Assembly (NCBI RefSeq): GCF_014650655.1
Contig: NZ_BMVJ01000019.1
Coordinates: forward strand, 2,910-40,480
Length of the DNA: 37,571 bases
Direction: 5' to 3'
Origin: Streptomyces anandii JCM 4720
GTDB taxonomy: Bacteria > Actinomycetota > Actinomycetes > Streptomycetales > Streptomycetaceae
Part shown: positions 29,099 to 37,571 of the stretch, one piece after another
How the letters are laid out: every line of letters begins with the position of its first letter
How positions within the stretch are numbered: position 1 is the first letter of the stretch
Translations under genes and position numbers: made by a program
Notes under the pieces: generated by a model
What the model saw: only the letters and a program-made list of their open reading frames with translations
Databases searched by the model: none
Told to the model about the DNA's origin: nothing

Positions 29099-32017
29099 TC
29101 AGCTCTTCTCCGTGAGGCGCAGCAGGCGTCCGGCCTCCTCGCGGCGAGCACCGGCCTGTTCGTCGTCCTCGGGGGCGTGGGCGTACGCCGTCAGGACCCG
29201 GCGGGCGCGGGCTGCCGCGGCGGCGGGGCGGGCGAGGTCGGTCTCCAGCCATCCGGCGGCGAGTTCGGCGTCGGCGCGCTCGTGCAGGGCGTCGGGGCCG
29301 AGCCGGGCGAAGACGGCGACCGCCTGGTCCAGCTGGATCACGGCCTCCCCGAGCACCGCCGGGTCCGGCGCGTCCCGGTCGGCCGCCCGGGCGAGGAGGT
29401 CGCCGAACTGGCGGTGGGTGCCGCCCAGTTCACCGGTGAGGCGGGCCCGCGCCTCGGCGTCGGCCGCCGACGCCAGCGCCGTCCCGCACTCCGTCACCGC
29501 GCTCGCCATCAGCTCCCGCGCCTCGCCCACGCCCGCCCCGGAGCGCAGCGCGAGCCAAGCGCGGGCGCGCAGCGAGCGCACCAGCCCGTGCGTGGCGTCC
29601 AGCGAGCGCCACAGGTCGCCCGCGCGCGCGTAGGCGGCGTCGGCCTCGGCGAGCAGTCCCGCGTGGCTCAGCGACTCGGCGGCCAGGTGCGCGAGCGTGG
29701 CGTGGTCCTGCTGCTCCGGCCAGTGCCGGGCGATCCCGGCCGCCTCCAGGCGCCGTTCGGCGGCCGCCCGGTGCTCCCCGAGTTCGCTCAGGCAGTCGCC
29801 GAGCCACCACTTGGCCTGTACGACCGCCCCGTCGCCGTGCGCCTCGGCCGACAGGTCGAGCAGCGCGGACTCCAGCACCTCGGCGGCCTCGGCCCACTTC
29901 CCGAGCCGCAGCAGCAGACCGCCCAGCATCTGCCGCGCCCAGGCGCCGAGGGTGGCGCTCTCGCCCGCCTCGTCGGCCCAGTGCGCCGCCCGCAGCGCGT
30001 GGTCGGCCGCCTCCTCGGCGCGGCCCCGGCCGCCGAGCACCTCGGCGAGCTGGAGGTGCAGCCGGGCCCGCCCGGGCGGCTCCAGGTGGTCCCCGCCGTG
30101 CTCCAGGGCGCCCCGCAGCGCCCGTTCCGCCCCGGCCGCGTCGCCCCGGTGGTGGGCCAGGGAGGCCAGCCGGGCCTCGTACTCGACCGCGAACCAGGGC
30201 AGCCCCGCGCCGACGTACCCGTCCACCGCCCGCCCGAACAGCTCGGCGGCCGCGTCCAGGTCCCCGGCGCAGGCGGCCGTCTGCGCGAGCATCGCCCGCG
30301 CCTCGGCCTCCCGGGCCGCCAGCCGTACGTCCTCCTCCGCGCGGCCCCCGACGAGCGCGAGCACCTCCCGCGCGGCCTCCTCGGCGGCGGACAGCACCCG
30401 CGCGGGCACCGGCCCCTCCGCCTCCTGCACCGGCCGCATCAGGATCCGTGCCCGCGCGATCACCACGGAGGCCGCCTGCCGTACGCCGGTGCCCTCCTCG
30501 GCGTACAGCGCGAGAACGCGTTCGTACGGCTCCCCGACGGCCGTGAGCGCCCCCTCCGGGTCGCCCGCCAGCGCCCGTACATAGGCGGCACGCGCGCGTG
30601 CCGCCAGGGCCTCCCCGGGATCGCCCGCCTCCGCGTACAGCTCGGCGGCCCGCTCGAACAGCTCGGCGCCCCCGGGGCCCAGCCCCATCGCCTCGTGGTC
30701 GGCGATCTCGGCCCGGTCCCGGGCGTCCAGCTCGGCGTCCTCGGCGGCCCGCGCGACGGCCGCCCAGGCCTCCACGGCGTGCGGCTGGAGCCCGTCCGAC
30801 AGCCGACGCGCCCTCGCGAGCAGCGCGGGCAGCCCGGACGCCGCCGCCTCCTCCGGTACGGCGGCGGGCCGCACCCGGGGCGCCGCGGGCGCGGCGGCCT
30901 TCGGCGCGGTGCGCACCCCGAGCGGCAGCCGGTCCGCCAGCGGGCGCCGCGCCATACGCGCGCGCGTCTGCTCGCCGACGAAGGAGGTGCCGTTGCGCGC
31001 GTCGAACCGCGCGGCCAGCGCCTCGGCCTCCCCGCGCGCGTGCACGGCGAGCTCGGCGGCCGTCCAGGCGCGCCCGGCCGGACCCGGCACGGCCCGTGCG
31101 CCCAGGCCCAGTTCGGTCAGCCGGTCCATCAGCAGTGTCACCACGGCCAGGAAGTCCATCTTGCTGCGCGGCTGACCGTCGTCGGTGAAGTACGCCGGCC
31201 GCTCGGCCAGCAGCTCCAGCGCGCGTGCCTCGTTGCCGCTCAGCGCGCAGAACTCCACGTGGTCGGCGTAGGCGGCGCGCATGCTCTCCATCGGCCGCAC
31301 CAGCCGGAAGCCGCGCAGATGATGCGCGCGCGCCTCGTCCGCGCGGCCCAGCCGCAGCAGCGGCAGCAGCGAGGAGGCGAGCACGGTGTGCGGCTCGTGC
31401 GCGCAGCTGAACTCCCCCTCGAGCACCGGCCCCCACAGCTCGACCGCCGCCGCGTCCCGGCCGCGCTCGGCCTGCCACCAGCCCTGCCCGTGCAGCTCGC
31501 ACGCGTGGCAGTCCGCCATGCGGTCGCGGTCCGCGGCCAGCCACGCCGTGTACGCCCGCTCCGCGCGCGCTACGTCCCCGATGTGCGCGGCGACGCTGAA
31601 CTCGGCGCTGCGCACGGCCCGTTCGCTGTGTCCGGCGAGCCGGTAGCGGTGCTCCATCTCGCCGAGCCACTTCTCTATGGACGAAAGGGGGATGTGCGGC
31701 TGGTCCAGCATGCCGGCCGTCATCCACTTGAAGACCCAGTGCAGCGTATGGGTCTCGTACTCGTCGAAGTCCTCGGGGTGTTCGTCCCACATGCGCAGCA
31801 GCCGCGCGAAGGGGACGAACATCTTCGCCTTCTCGGAGCTGTAGTTGTAGACCTTCAGCTGGTGCCCGAGCGCCTCGATGACGGCGAGCGGGACGTCCAG
31901 CCGCTCGGCGTCGGCGAGCAGTTGTTCCGCGCGCGCGTTGCGGGCCGGCCCCTCGGGGCGCTCGCCGTTCTCGGCGATCGCCCGGCGCAGCGAGTCGAAG
32001 TCCGTGATGCCGGTCAC
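29099..32017 (-). CDS. Large TPR-like helical-repeat protein paired with HSP90
   Basis: This 972-residue protein is almost wholly alpha-helical. From about residue 70 onward, paired helices with small residues at TPR-like positions recur (AERAYTAWLAADRDRM, AAELFGRAVDGYVGAG, AERALRGALEHGG, AAEVLESALLDLSAEA, EADAAYARAGDLWRSLDAT). The N-terminal ~330 residues are less repetitive and include a DCHACELHGQGWW segment with CxxC and His. A Pro/Ala-rich linker near 380-410 divides the two parts. There is no membrane segment or signal peptide. The GTG at 32017 overlaps the stop of the HSP90-family gene by 4 bases, so translation is coupled. TPR proteins are classic co-chaperones of eukaryotic Hsp90; a partner role here is inference. 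Exact repeat number cannot be given by eye. Confidence 0.85.
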   Translation of the reverse strand: MTGITDFDSLRRAIAENGERPEGPARNARAEQLLADAERLDVPLAVIEALGHQLKVYNYSSEKAKMFVPFARLLRMWDEHPEDFDEYETHTLHWVFKWMTAGMLDQPHIPLSSIEKWLGEMEHRYRLAGHSERAVRSAEFSVAAHIGDVARAERAYTAWLAADRDRMADCHACELHGQGWWQAERGRDAAAVELWGPVLEGEFSCAHEPHTVLASSLLPLLRLGRADEARAHHLRGFRLVRPMESMRAAYADHVEFCALSGNEARALELLAERPAYFTDDGQPRSKMDFLAVVTLLMDRLTELGLGARAVPGPAGRAWTAAELAVHARGEAEALAARFDARNGTSFVGEQTRARMARRPLADRLPLGVRTAPKAAAPAAPRVRPAAVPEEAAASGLPALLARARRLSDGLQPHAVEAWAAVARAAEDAELDARDRAEIADHEAMGLGPGGAELFERAAELYAEAGDPGEALAARARAAYVRALAGDPEGALTAVGEPYERVLALYAEEGTGVRQAASVVIARARILMRPVQEAEGPVPARVLSAAEEAAREVLALVGGRAEEDVRLAAREAEARAMLAQTAACAGDLDAAAELFGRAVDGYVGAGLPWFAVEYEARLASLAHHRGDAAGAERALRGALEHGGDHLEPPGRARLHLQLAEVLGGRGRAEEAADHALRAAHWADEAGESATLGAWARQMLGGLLLRLGKWAEAAEVLESALLDLSAEAHGDGAVVQAKWWLGDCLSELGEHRAAAERRLEAAGIARHWPEQQDHATLAHLAAESLSHAGLLAEADAAYARAGDLWRSLDATHGLVRSLRARAWLALRSGAGVGEARELMASAVTECGTALASAADAEARARLTGELGGTHRQFGDLLARAADRDAPDPAVLGEAVIQLDQAVAVFARLGPDALHERADAELAAGWLETDLARPAAAAARARRVLTAYAHAPEDDEQAGARREEAGRLLRLTEKS

Positions 32018-33852
32018 CTGCGGCCGCCCTCCCCGTGAGTGGCCCACTCGAGCAGGCCGATGAACGCCCGGTTCAGCAGCGCCGAGTCGGCCGGGCGCAG
32101 CGGGCGCTGGGCCATCAGCAGCGCCTGCCCGTACAGCGACTCGGTGGCGGTGCCGATCAGTTCCGGGTCGCCGAGCGAACTGATCCTGCGGATCAGCGGG
32201 TTGAGGTGGTTGAGCACCAGACGCGCGCGTGGCGTGCCGCCGCGCAGCGAGCCGAGGATGCCCGCCCACAGGTCGTCGGCCTGCGCCTCGGCCTCGGCGC
32301 GCGCCTGCTCGTGCCGGGCCGCCCGGTCGTCGAGGTGCAGCGCGGGCACGGACAACGGGTGGAAGGCGCGCAGCACGACGTCGCAGCCCAGCGGGTCCAG
32401 CTTGGCCCGCGCGGCCGCCAGGAAGTCGGACAGGGCCAGCTCCTCGGCCGGCTCCACGGAGTCCAGGTGCGCGGTCACGGTGTCCGCGTCCAGCTCGGCG
32501 ACCGCCGTCCCCGGCCGCACCGACGGCAGCGCCTCGACCAGCTCGCTGTCGTAGGTGTAGCCGCCGTTGACGACGCCGATGCCCTGCGCGGAGGCGATCG
32601 GCGCGACCTGCCGGTACTCCTCCACCGTCCGCGTGAAGTGCACCACCGGGTGCCGCTGCGCGAACTCCTCCAGGGACAGCCGCCCGTCGGTCGTCTCGAA
32701 CGGCAGCCACGGCAGCATGGTGCGCAGCATCTCCGCGTCGTGCCGCGCCAGCGACTTCACGCCCAGGTGGTGCACGGACAGGAACGCGGCCAGCCGCTCC
32801 GGGTCGCCGGCCGCGAGCGAGGTGAGCCAGGACCTGATCCGCTCGCCCAGCGCCTCGCGGACCCCGGCCAGCGTCTCGTCCTCGTACAGGGACTCGCGCG
32901 AGGCGGTCGGCCGCAGGCTGTCGGTGTCGAGCACGCAGCGCACGAAGAACGCCCAGTCGGGCAGCAGCTGTTCGGCCCGCTCGGTCAGCAGCATGCCCTT
33001 CAGGTGCACCCGGTGGCCGGCCCGCTGGGCGGGGCTGACCGCCGACGGCAGGACGTACGCCACACCGCGGATCCCGGCCAGCGGCACGTCCAGGTCGATG
33101 GTGTCCAGCGGGGTGAAGCCGAACAGCTCGTGGCAGTGCCGGGCGAGCGCCACCCGGCGGTTGGCGGGGGAGGGGTACGCCCGGTCCCAGGGCGCGGGCA
33201 GGTCGGTGACCGCCTCCTCGCCCACCCGGACGTCGTAGGGCAGCAGCGACCCGAAGTCCCGGGCCAGCGCCAGCACCCGCTCCTCGGCCAGCCACTCGCC
33301 CGCCCCGGCCCGTGCCCGCAGGTGCACGGTGGTGCCGGGTTCCGGGCGCGCCGAGTCGGGCAGGGTGCGCACGGTGTACGAGCCGTCGTCGCACGCCGTC
33401 CACTCCACCGGCGGCGCGCCGGGCGTACGGGCGCTGCGGCTGACCACGCGGATCCGCTCGGCCACCACGAAGCAGGCCAGCAGGCCGATGCCGAACTGGC
33501 CGAGGAACTCCGAGCGGGCCGCCTGCAGCCCCTCGGCGCGCTTGGAGCTGCGCCCGATGGTCGCCAGCAGCTCGTGCACGTCGGACTCGGTGAGGCCGAT
33601 GCCGGTGTCCTCCACGCGCAGCGTGGCGCCGTCCGCGGACAGCCGCACCCGGGCGGGGGCGTCCGGGTCCCCGGCGCGGCGGGCGGTGATGGCGTCCACG
33701 GCGTTCTGCAGCAGCTCGCGCAGGTAGACCCGGGGACTGGAGTACAGGTGGTGCGAGAGCAGGTCCACCAGACCGCGCAGGTCGACCTGGAACGTGTGGG
33801 CGGACGGGGATGCCTGGGGTGATGCCGGTGAGGTCTGGGAGTCCATCGTCAC
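32014..33852 (-). CDS. HSP90-family (HtpG-like) ATPase chaperone
   Basis: This 612-residue protein is an HSP90 relative close in length to E. coli HtpG. The N-terminal Bergerat ATPase shows YLRELLQNAVDAI (with the catalytic Glu), VEDTGIGLTESDV, and the lid/GQFGIGLLACFVVAERI motif. The middle domain keeps TASRESLYEDE, matching the ATPase-activating Arg loop of Hsp90, and the C-terminus resembles the HtpG dimerisation region (LGDPELIGTATESLYGQALL). It is therefore probably an active, dimeric ATPase. The first ~20 residues are Ser/Pro-rich. GTG 33852 or ATG 33846 could be the start; no good ribosome binding site is visible. It is the first gene of a two-gene operon with the TPR-like gene and diverges from recG. 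No CIRCE, HAIR or RheA-type heat-shock operator was found upstream. Confidence 0.92.
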   Translation of the reverse strand: MTMDSQTSPASPQASPSAHTFQVDLRGLVDLLSHHLYSSPRVYLRELLQNAVDAITARRAGDPDAPARVRLSADGATLRVEDTGIGLTESDVHELLATIGRSSKRAEGLQAARSEFLGQFGIGLLACFVVAERIRVVSRSARTPGAPPVEWTACDDGSYTVRTLPDSARPEPGTTVHLRARAGAGEWLAEERVLALARDFGSLLPYDVRVGEEAVTDLPAPWDRAYPSPANRRVALARHCHELFGFTPLDTIDLDVPLAGIRGVAYVLPSAVSPAQRAGHRVHLKGMLLTERAEQLLPDWAFFVRCVLDTDSLRPTASRESLYEDETLAGVREALGERIRSWLTSLAAGDPERLAAFLSVHHLGVKSLARHDAEMLRTMLPWLPFETTDGRLSLEEFAQRHPVVHFTRTVEEYRQVAPIASAQGIGVVNGGYTYDSELVEALPSVRPGTAVAELDADTVTAHLDSVEPAEELALSDFLAAARAKLDPLGCDVVLRAFHPLSVPALHLDDRAARHEQARAEAEAQADDLWAGILGSLRGGTPRARLVLNHLNPLIRRISSLGDPELIGTATESLYGQALLMAQRPLRPADSALLNRAFIGLLEWATHGEGGRR

Positions 33853-34042
33853 GGCGCCGTTGGGGGGACCAGGAGGCTCCTGACGGATCAGAAGCCGCCG
33901 GCGACGGCGCGGGGTCGGGCGGTCCCTGGTGGGGCGGTGACCGCGGAAGGGAGGCCGGAGCGCGTCATCCTAGAGCCCGGACGACCCGCCTGACCAGGGG
34001 TTTCCCGGCACGTATACGGCATTGTCGGTGGCGTGGTGTGCA

Positions 34043-36265
34043 ATGGATCTCGTGCCCGCACTGGAAGAACCACTCAAAAAGGTGCTCGGCCCCGCCACCG
34101 CGAAGGTGATGGCCGAGCACCTCGGCCTGCACACCGTCGGCGACCTGCTCCACCACTACCCGCGCAGATACGAGGAGCGGGGCCAGCTCACCCACCTCGC
34201 CGACCTGCCCATGGAAGAGCACGTCACGGTGGTCGCCCAGGTCGCCGACGCCCGCCTGCACACCTTCGCCTCCGCCCGCTCGCCGCGCGGCAAGGGCCAG
34301 CGCCTGGAGGTGACGATCACCGACGGCAGCGGCAGGCTCCAGCTGGTCTTCTTCGGCAACGGCGTGCACAAACCCCACAAGGAACTCCTGCCGGGCACCC
34401 GCGCGATGTTCGCCGGCAAGGTCTCCGTCTTCAACCGCAGACTCCAACTGGCCCATCCGGCGTACGAGTTGCTGAAGGGTGACAGCGAGGAGACCGTCGA
34501 GTCCTGGGCCGGAGCCCTCATCCCGCTCTACCCCGCCACCGCCAAGCTGGAGTCCTGGAAGATCGGCAAGGCGGTCCAGACCGTCCTGCCCAGCGCCCGG
34601 GAGGCCCTCGACCCGCTGCCCGGCACCCTGCGCGAGGGCCGCGGCCTGGTCACCCTCCCCGAGGCCCTGCTCAAGATCCACCGCCCGCAGACCAAGGCCG
34701 ACATCGAGGAGGCCCGCGCCCGCCTGAAGTGGGACGAGGCCTTCGTCCTCCAGGTCGCCCTCGCCCGCCGCCGCCACGCCGACGCCCAGCTGCCCGCAGT
34801 GCCCCGCCGGGCCGGGCCGCAGGGCCTCCTCGCGGACTTCGACGACCGCCTGCCCTTCACCCTCACCGAGGGCCAGCGGAAGGTCTCCCGCGAGATCTTC
34901 GACGACCTGGCGGCCGAGCACCCCATGCACCGGCTGCTCCAGGGCGAGGTCGGCAGCGGCAAGACACTCGTCGCGCTGCGCGCCATGCTCGCCGTCGTGG
35001 ACGCGGGCGGACAGGCCGCGATGCTCGCGCCCACCGAGGTGCTCGCCCAGCAGCACCACCGGTCGGTCACCGAGATGATGGGCGAGCTCGCCGAGGGAGG
35101 CATGCTCGGCGGGGCGGAGCACGCCACCAAGGTGGTCCTGCTCACCGGCTCCATGGGCGCCGCCGCCCGCCGCCGGGCCCTGCTCGACCTGGCGACCGGC
35201 GAGGCCGGCCTCGTCATCGGCACCCACGCGCTGATCGAGGACAAGGTCCAGTTCCACGACCTCGGACTGGTCGTCGTCGACGAGCAGCACCGCTTCGGCG
35301 TCGAGCAGCGCGACGCCCTGCGCGGCAAGGGCAAGCAGCCCCCGCACCTGCTCGTCATGACCGCGACGCCGATTCCGCGCACGGTCGCGATGACGGTCTT
35401 CGGCGACCTGGAGACCTCCGTCCTGGACCAGCTCCCCGCCGGGCGCTCGCCCATCGCCAGCCATGTCGTCCCGGCCGCCGACAAGCCGCACTTCCTCGCC
35501 CGGGCCTGGGAGCGGGTGCGCGAGGAGGTGGCGGGGGGCCACCAGGCGTACGTCGTCTGCCCCCGCATCGGGGACGAGGAGGACGAACCGAAGAAGGGCG
35601 CGGGCGGCAAGGCGTCCGGCGGCGCGGCCCCCGGCGAGGAGGCCGACCGGCGCCCGCCGCTCGCCGTCCTGGAGGTCGCCGACCAGCTCGCCCGGGGCCC
35701 CCTGAGCGGTCTGCGGGTGGAGGTGCTGCACGGCCGTATGCAGCCCGACGACAAGGACGCCGTCATGCGGCGCTTCGCCGCCGGTGACACCGACGTGCTC
35801 GTCGCCACCACGGTCATCGAGGTCGGCGTCAACGTCCCCAACGCCACCGTCATGGTCATCATGGACGCCGACCGCTTCGGCGTCTCCCAGCTGCACCAGC
35901 TGCGCGGCCGCGTGGGCCGCGGCTCCGCGCCCGGCCTGTGCCTGCTGGTCACCGAGATGGCCGAGGCGAGCCCGGCCCGCGGCCGGCTGAACGCGGTGGC
36001 GGCCACCCTCGACGGCTTCGAGCTCTCCCGCATCGACCTCGAACAGCGCCGCGAGGGCGACGTCCTCGGCCAGGCCCAGTCCGGCGCCCGCTCCAGCCTG
36101 CGGGTGCTCGCCGTCATCGAGGACGAGGAGATCATCGCCGAGGCCCGCGAGGAGGCCGCGGCGGTCGTGGCCGCGGATCCCGAGCTCACCGGCCTGCCGG
36201 GCCTGCGCACGGCCCTGGACGCCCTGCTGGACGAGGAGAGGGAGCAGTACCTCGAAAAGGGGTGA
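34043..36265 (+). CDS. recG: ATP-dependent DNA helicase RecG
   Basis: This 740-residue superfamily 2 helicase remodels stalled replication forks and branched DNA. The N-terminal wedge (OB) domain includes HHYPRRYEERGQLTHL and ITDGSGRLQLVFFGNG. Helicase motifs are GEVGSGKTLVALRAML (Walker A), VVVDEQHRFG (motif II), TATPIPRTVAMTVFGDLETS (motif III), and TTVIEVGVNVPNATVM plus LHQLRGRVGRG (motifs V and VI). A charged Gly/Ala insert after RIGDEEDEPKKG is a feature I associate with actinobacterial RecG. ATG 34043 is preferred because conserved sequence (MDLVPALEEPLKK) starts there; TTG 34022 would add seven residues. Confidence 0.96.
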   Translation: MDLVPALEEPLKKVLGPATAKVMAEHLGLHTVGDLLHHYPRRYEERGQLTHLADLPMEEHVTVVAQVADARLHTFASARSPRGKGQRLEVTITDGSGRLQLVFFGNGVHKPHKELLPGTRAMFAGKVSVFNRRLQLAHPAYELLKGDSEETVESWAGALIPLYPATAKLESWKIGKAVQTVLPSAREALDPLPGTLREGRGLVTLPEALLKIHRPQTKADIEEARARLKWDEAFVLQVALARRRHADAQLPAVPRRAGPQGLLADFDDRLPFTLTEGQRKVSREIFDDLAAEHPMHRLLQGEVGSGKTLVALRAMLAVVDAGGQAAMLAPTEVLAQQHHRSVTEMMGELAEGGMLGGAEHATKVVLLTGSMGAAARRRALLDLATGEAGLVIGTHALIEDKVQFHDLGLVVVDEQHRFGVEQRDALRGKGKQPPHLLVMTATPIPRTVAMTVFGDLETSVLDQLPAGRSPIASHVVPAADKPHFLARAWERVREEVAGGHQAYVVCPRIGDEEDEPKKGAGGKASGGAAPGEEADRRPPLAVLEVADQLARGPLSGLRVEVLHGRMQPDDKDAVMRRFAAGDTDVLVATTVIEVGVNVPNATVMVIMDADRFGVSQLHQLRGRVGRGSAPGLCLLVTEMAEASPARGRLNAVAATLDGFELSRIDLEQRREGDVLGQAQSGARSSLRVLAVIEDEEIIAEAREEAAAVVAADPELTGLPGLRTALDALLDEEREQYLEKG

Positions 36266-36305
36266 GGCAGACTGAACCTGAAGCCGCCCACGACAAGGAC
36301 CGAAG

Positions 36306-36893
36306 ATGACCCGCGTGATCGCCGGCACGGCCGGCGGACGTCGACTCGCCGTGCCGCCCGGCAACGGCACCCGGCCCACCTCCGACCGCGCACGCGAAGG
36401 CCTCCTCTCCACCTGGCAGTCCCTCCTCGGCGGCCCCCTGGACGGTGAACGGGTCCTCGACCTCTACGCCGGCTCGGGCGCGGTCGGCCTGGAGGCCCTC
36501 TCCCGTGGCGCCGGCCACGCCCTTCTCGTCGAGGCCGACGCCCGCGCCGCCCGCGTAGTCCGGGAGAACGTCAGGAACCTCGGCCTCCCCGGCGCCGAGG
36601 TGAGAGCGGGCAGGGCCGAACAGGTCATCCAGGCCCCGGCGCCCGCGGAGCCGTACGACATCGTCTTCCTCGACCCCCCGTACGCCGTCACGGATCACGA
36701 TCTTCGGGAGATTCTCCTCACACTCCGCTCGGGAGGCTGGCTCGCGCCGGAGGCGATCGTCACCGTGGAGCGCAGCACCAGAGGCGGCGAATTCGGGTGG
36801 CCGCACGGTTTCGACGCGATCCGGGCCCGCCGCTACGGCGAGGGAACGTTTTGGTACGGTCGCGCCGCCTCTACGTGCGAAGACGCACGATGA
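36306..36893 (+). CDS. rsmD: 16S rRNA (guanine966-N2)-methyltransferase
   Basis: This 195-residue methyltransferase methylates G966 in 16S rRNA. It has the usual N-terminus VIAGTAGGRRLAVPPGNGTR, followed by RPTSDRAREGLLSTW, the SAM-binding VLDLYAGSGAVGLEALSRG, and the catalytic FLDPPYAV (DPPY motif). Length is typical. It starts at ATG 36306, 40 bases after recG, and lies in the common recG-rsmD-coaD order. Its stop lies 26 bases before the coaD GTG. Confidence 0.95.
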   Translation: MTRVIAGTAGGRRLAVPPGNGTRPTSDRAREGLLSTWQSLLGGPLDGERVLDLYAGSGAVGLEALSRGAGHALLVEADARAARVVRENVRNLGLPGAEVRAGRAEQVIQAPAPAEPYDIVFLDPPYAVTDHDLREILLTLRSGGWLAPEAIVTVERSTRGGEFGWPHGFDAIRARRYGEGTFWYGRAASTCEDAR

Positions 36894-36919
36894 CCGGACC
36901 GGAGAGCGAGGGATCACAA

Positions 36920-37399
36920 GTGCGCCGCGCCGTCTGTCCCGGGTCGTTCGACCCGATCACCAACGGACACCTCGACATCATCGCCCGCGCCTCCCGTCTG
37001 TACGACGAGGTCTACGTGGCGGTGATGATCAACCAGTCCAAGAAGGGCCTGTTCGAGATCGACGACCGGATCGAGCTGATCCGCCAGGTCACCGCCGAAT
37101 ACGGCAACGTCCGCGTCGAGGCCTTCCACGGCCTCCTCGTCGACTTCTGCAAGCAGCGCGACATCCCCGCCATCGTCAAGGGCCTGCGCGCCGTCAGCGA
37201 CTTCGACTACGAGCTGCAGATGGCCCAGATGAACAACGGCCTCTCCGGCGTCGAGACGCTCTTCGTGCCCACCAACCCCACCTACAGCTTCCTGTCCTCC
37301 TCCCTGGTCAAGGAGGTCGCGGCCTGGGGCGGCGACGTCTCCCACCTGGTGCCGCCGGCCGTCTTCGAGGCCCTGTCCCGGCGGCTGAAGAAGGACTGA
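36920..37399 (+). CDS. coaD: Phosphopantetheine adenylyltransferase
   Basis: This 159-residue enzyme transfers AMP from ATP to 4'-phosphopantetheine, the penultimate step of coenzyme A synthesis. The nucleotidyltransferase motif is CPGSFDPITNGHLDII, with the catalytic TNGH region, then IVKGLRAVSDFDYELQMA and TNPTYSFLSSSLVKEVA. The GTG at 36920 has GAGGGA about 8 bases upstream and gives the family's usual length; an ATG at 36890 overlapping the rsmD stop would add ten residues and is less likely. Confidence 0.96.
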   Translation: MRRAVCPGSFDPITNGHLDIIARASRLYDEVYVAVMINQSKKGLFEIDDRIELIRQVTAEYGNVRVEAFHGLLVDFCKQRDIPAIVKGLRAVSDFDYELQMAQMNNGLSGVETLFVPTNPTYSFLSSSLVKEVAAWGGDVSHLVPPAVFEALSRRLKKD

Positions 37400-37498
37400 C
37401 CTCCTGACAACCCGTCACCCGGTGTCGGGCGGCCGCCCCAGGGTCGTACAGTCGTCCCGTCCGTCTCCAACACACCGGTAGAGAGTGGCGAGCACACC

Positions 37499-37571
37499 GT
37501 GGACGTGCAGAAGAAGCTCGACGAGATCGTGGCCGCGGTCTCCGGCGCCCGGTCCATGCCCATGTCGGCCT
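37499..37571 (+). CDS. DivIVA-like/ATP-synthase-B-like coiled-coil protein, 5' part
   Basis: Only 24 codons are in the window, encoding VDVQKKLDEIVAAVSGARSM followed by PMSA. From memory, this resembles the start of a conserved Streptomyces protein annotated as a cell-division-initiation or ATP-synthase F0 subunit B-like coiled-coil protein located after coaD. GTG at 37499 is preceded by GAGAG. Family assignment is tentative because the body of the protein is outside the window. Confidence 0.6.
   Translation, partial: MDVQKKLDEIVAAVSGARSMPMSA

Noticed and set aside
32014-33852. Reading the HSP90-family gene as a MutL or generic histidine-kinase ATPase.
   Set aside because: The full-length alignment pattern, including the middle-domain SRE loop and the C-terminal dimerisation-like segment, fits HSP90/HtpG better.
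37427-37438. Palindrome gggcggccgccc after coaD as a terminator.
   Set aside because: It is self-complementary with no loop and no T-run, and such strings are common at this GC content.

Overview
The window is high-GC actinobacterial chromosome, almost certainly Streptomyces. The grounds are strong G/C in third codon positions, frequent GTG starts, two signalling 'conservons', an NdgR-type IclR regulator divergent from leuCD, an HU protein with a histone-H1-like Lys/Ala tail (HupS), a CofC-type F420 biosynthesis protein, and a gene order that, from memory, follows the core region around gltX-leuCD-hupS-ddlA-recG in S. coelicolor. Most of the segment is core genome. No insertion sequence, integrase, prophage or CRISPR array was seen.

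Layout. (1) 1-8977, minus strand: two tandem conservons. The rightmost is complete (cvnA sensor-like kinase, cvnB roadblock/LC7, cvnC DUF742, cvnD small GTPase) and ends at a 19-bp-stem hairpin. The second begins with cvnA at 3352 and runs off the left edge inside cvnB. (2) 8978-9970: a 614-base stretch without a confident gene, holding candidate regulatory sites, then a very small protein gene with two ANPRRT motifs and its own terminator. (3) 9973-13356: a FAA-hydrolase-family gene overlapping gltX, a solitary RelE-like gene and a HAD hydrolase. (4) 13451-13929: five tRNA genes, Gln-Glu-Glu-Gln-Glu, behind a good promoter that overlaps the HAD stop codon. (5) 13974-15225: a MerR-type regulator divergent from a DUF4188 gene. 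(6) 15306-18238: ndgR and leuC-leuD around a long palindrome. (7) 18503-20517: a small conserved-looking gene, hupS, a cold-shock-like small protein and cofC. (8) 20672-23750: acyltransferase-gpsA (phospholipid synthesis) and ddlA (peptidoglycan). (9) 23788-28837: a DUF3515 lipoprotein and an AsnC-domain protein (minus); thiL-thiD (thiamine); rpmB (minus); and a DAK2/FakA-like protein. (10) 29099-33852, minus: a 972-residue helical-repeat (TPR-like) protein translationally coupled to an HSP90-family ATPase. (11) 34043 to the end: recG, rsmD, coaD and the start of a DivIVA-like/ATP-synthase-B-like gene.

How the genes work together. The conservon products are membrane signalling complexes built on a histidine-kinase-like GHKL protein with a roadblock protein and a Ras-like GTPase. 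gltX lies just upstream of tRNA-Glu and tRNA-Gln genes; in actinobacteria one GluRS charges both. NdgR faces leuCD across a palindrome that covers its own candidate promoter. Acyltransferase/gpsA and ddlA feed membrane and wall synthesis.

The best candidate for an under-described system is the HSP90-family/TPR-like pair: a bacterial Hsp90 paired with a dedicated helical-repeat partner by a 4-base start/stop overlap, apparently inserted between the DAK2 gene and recG.
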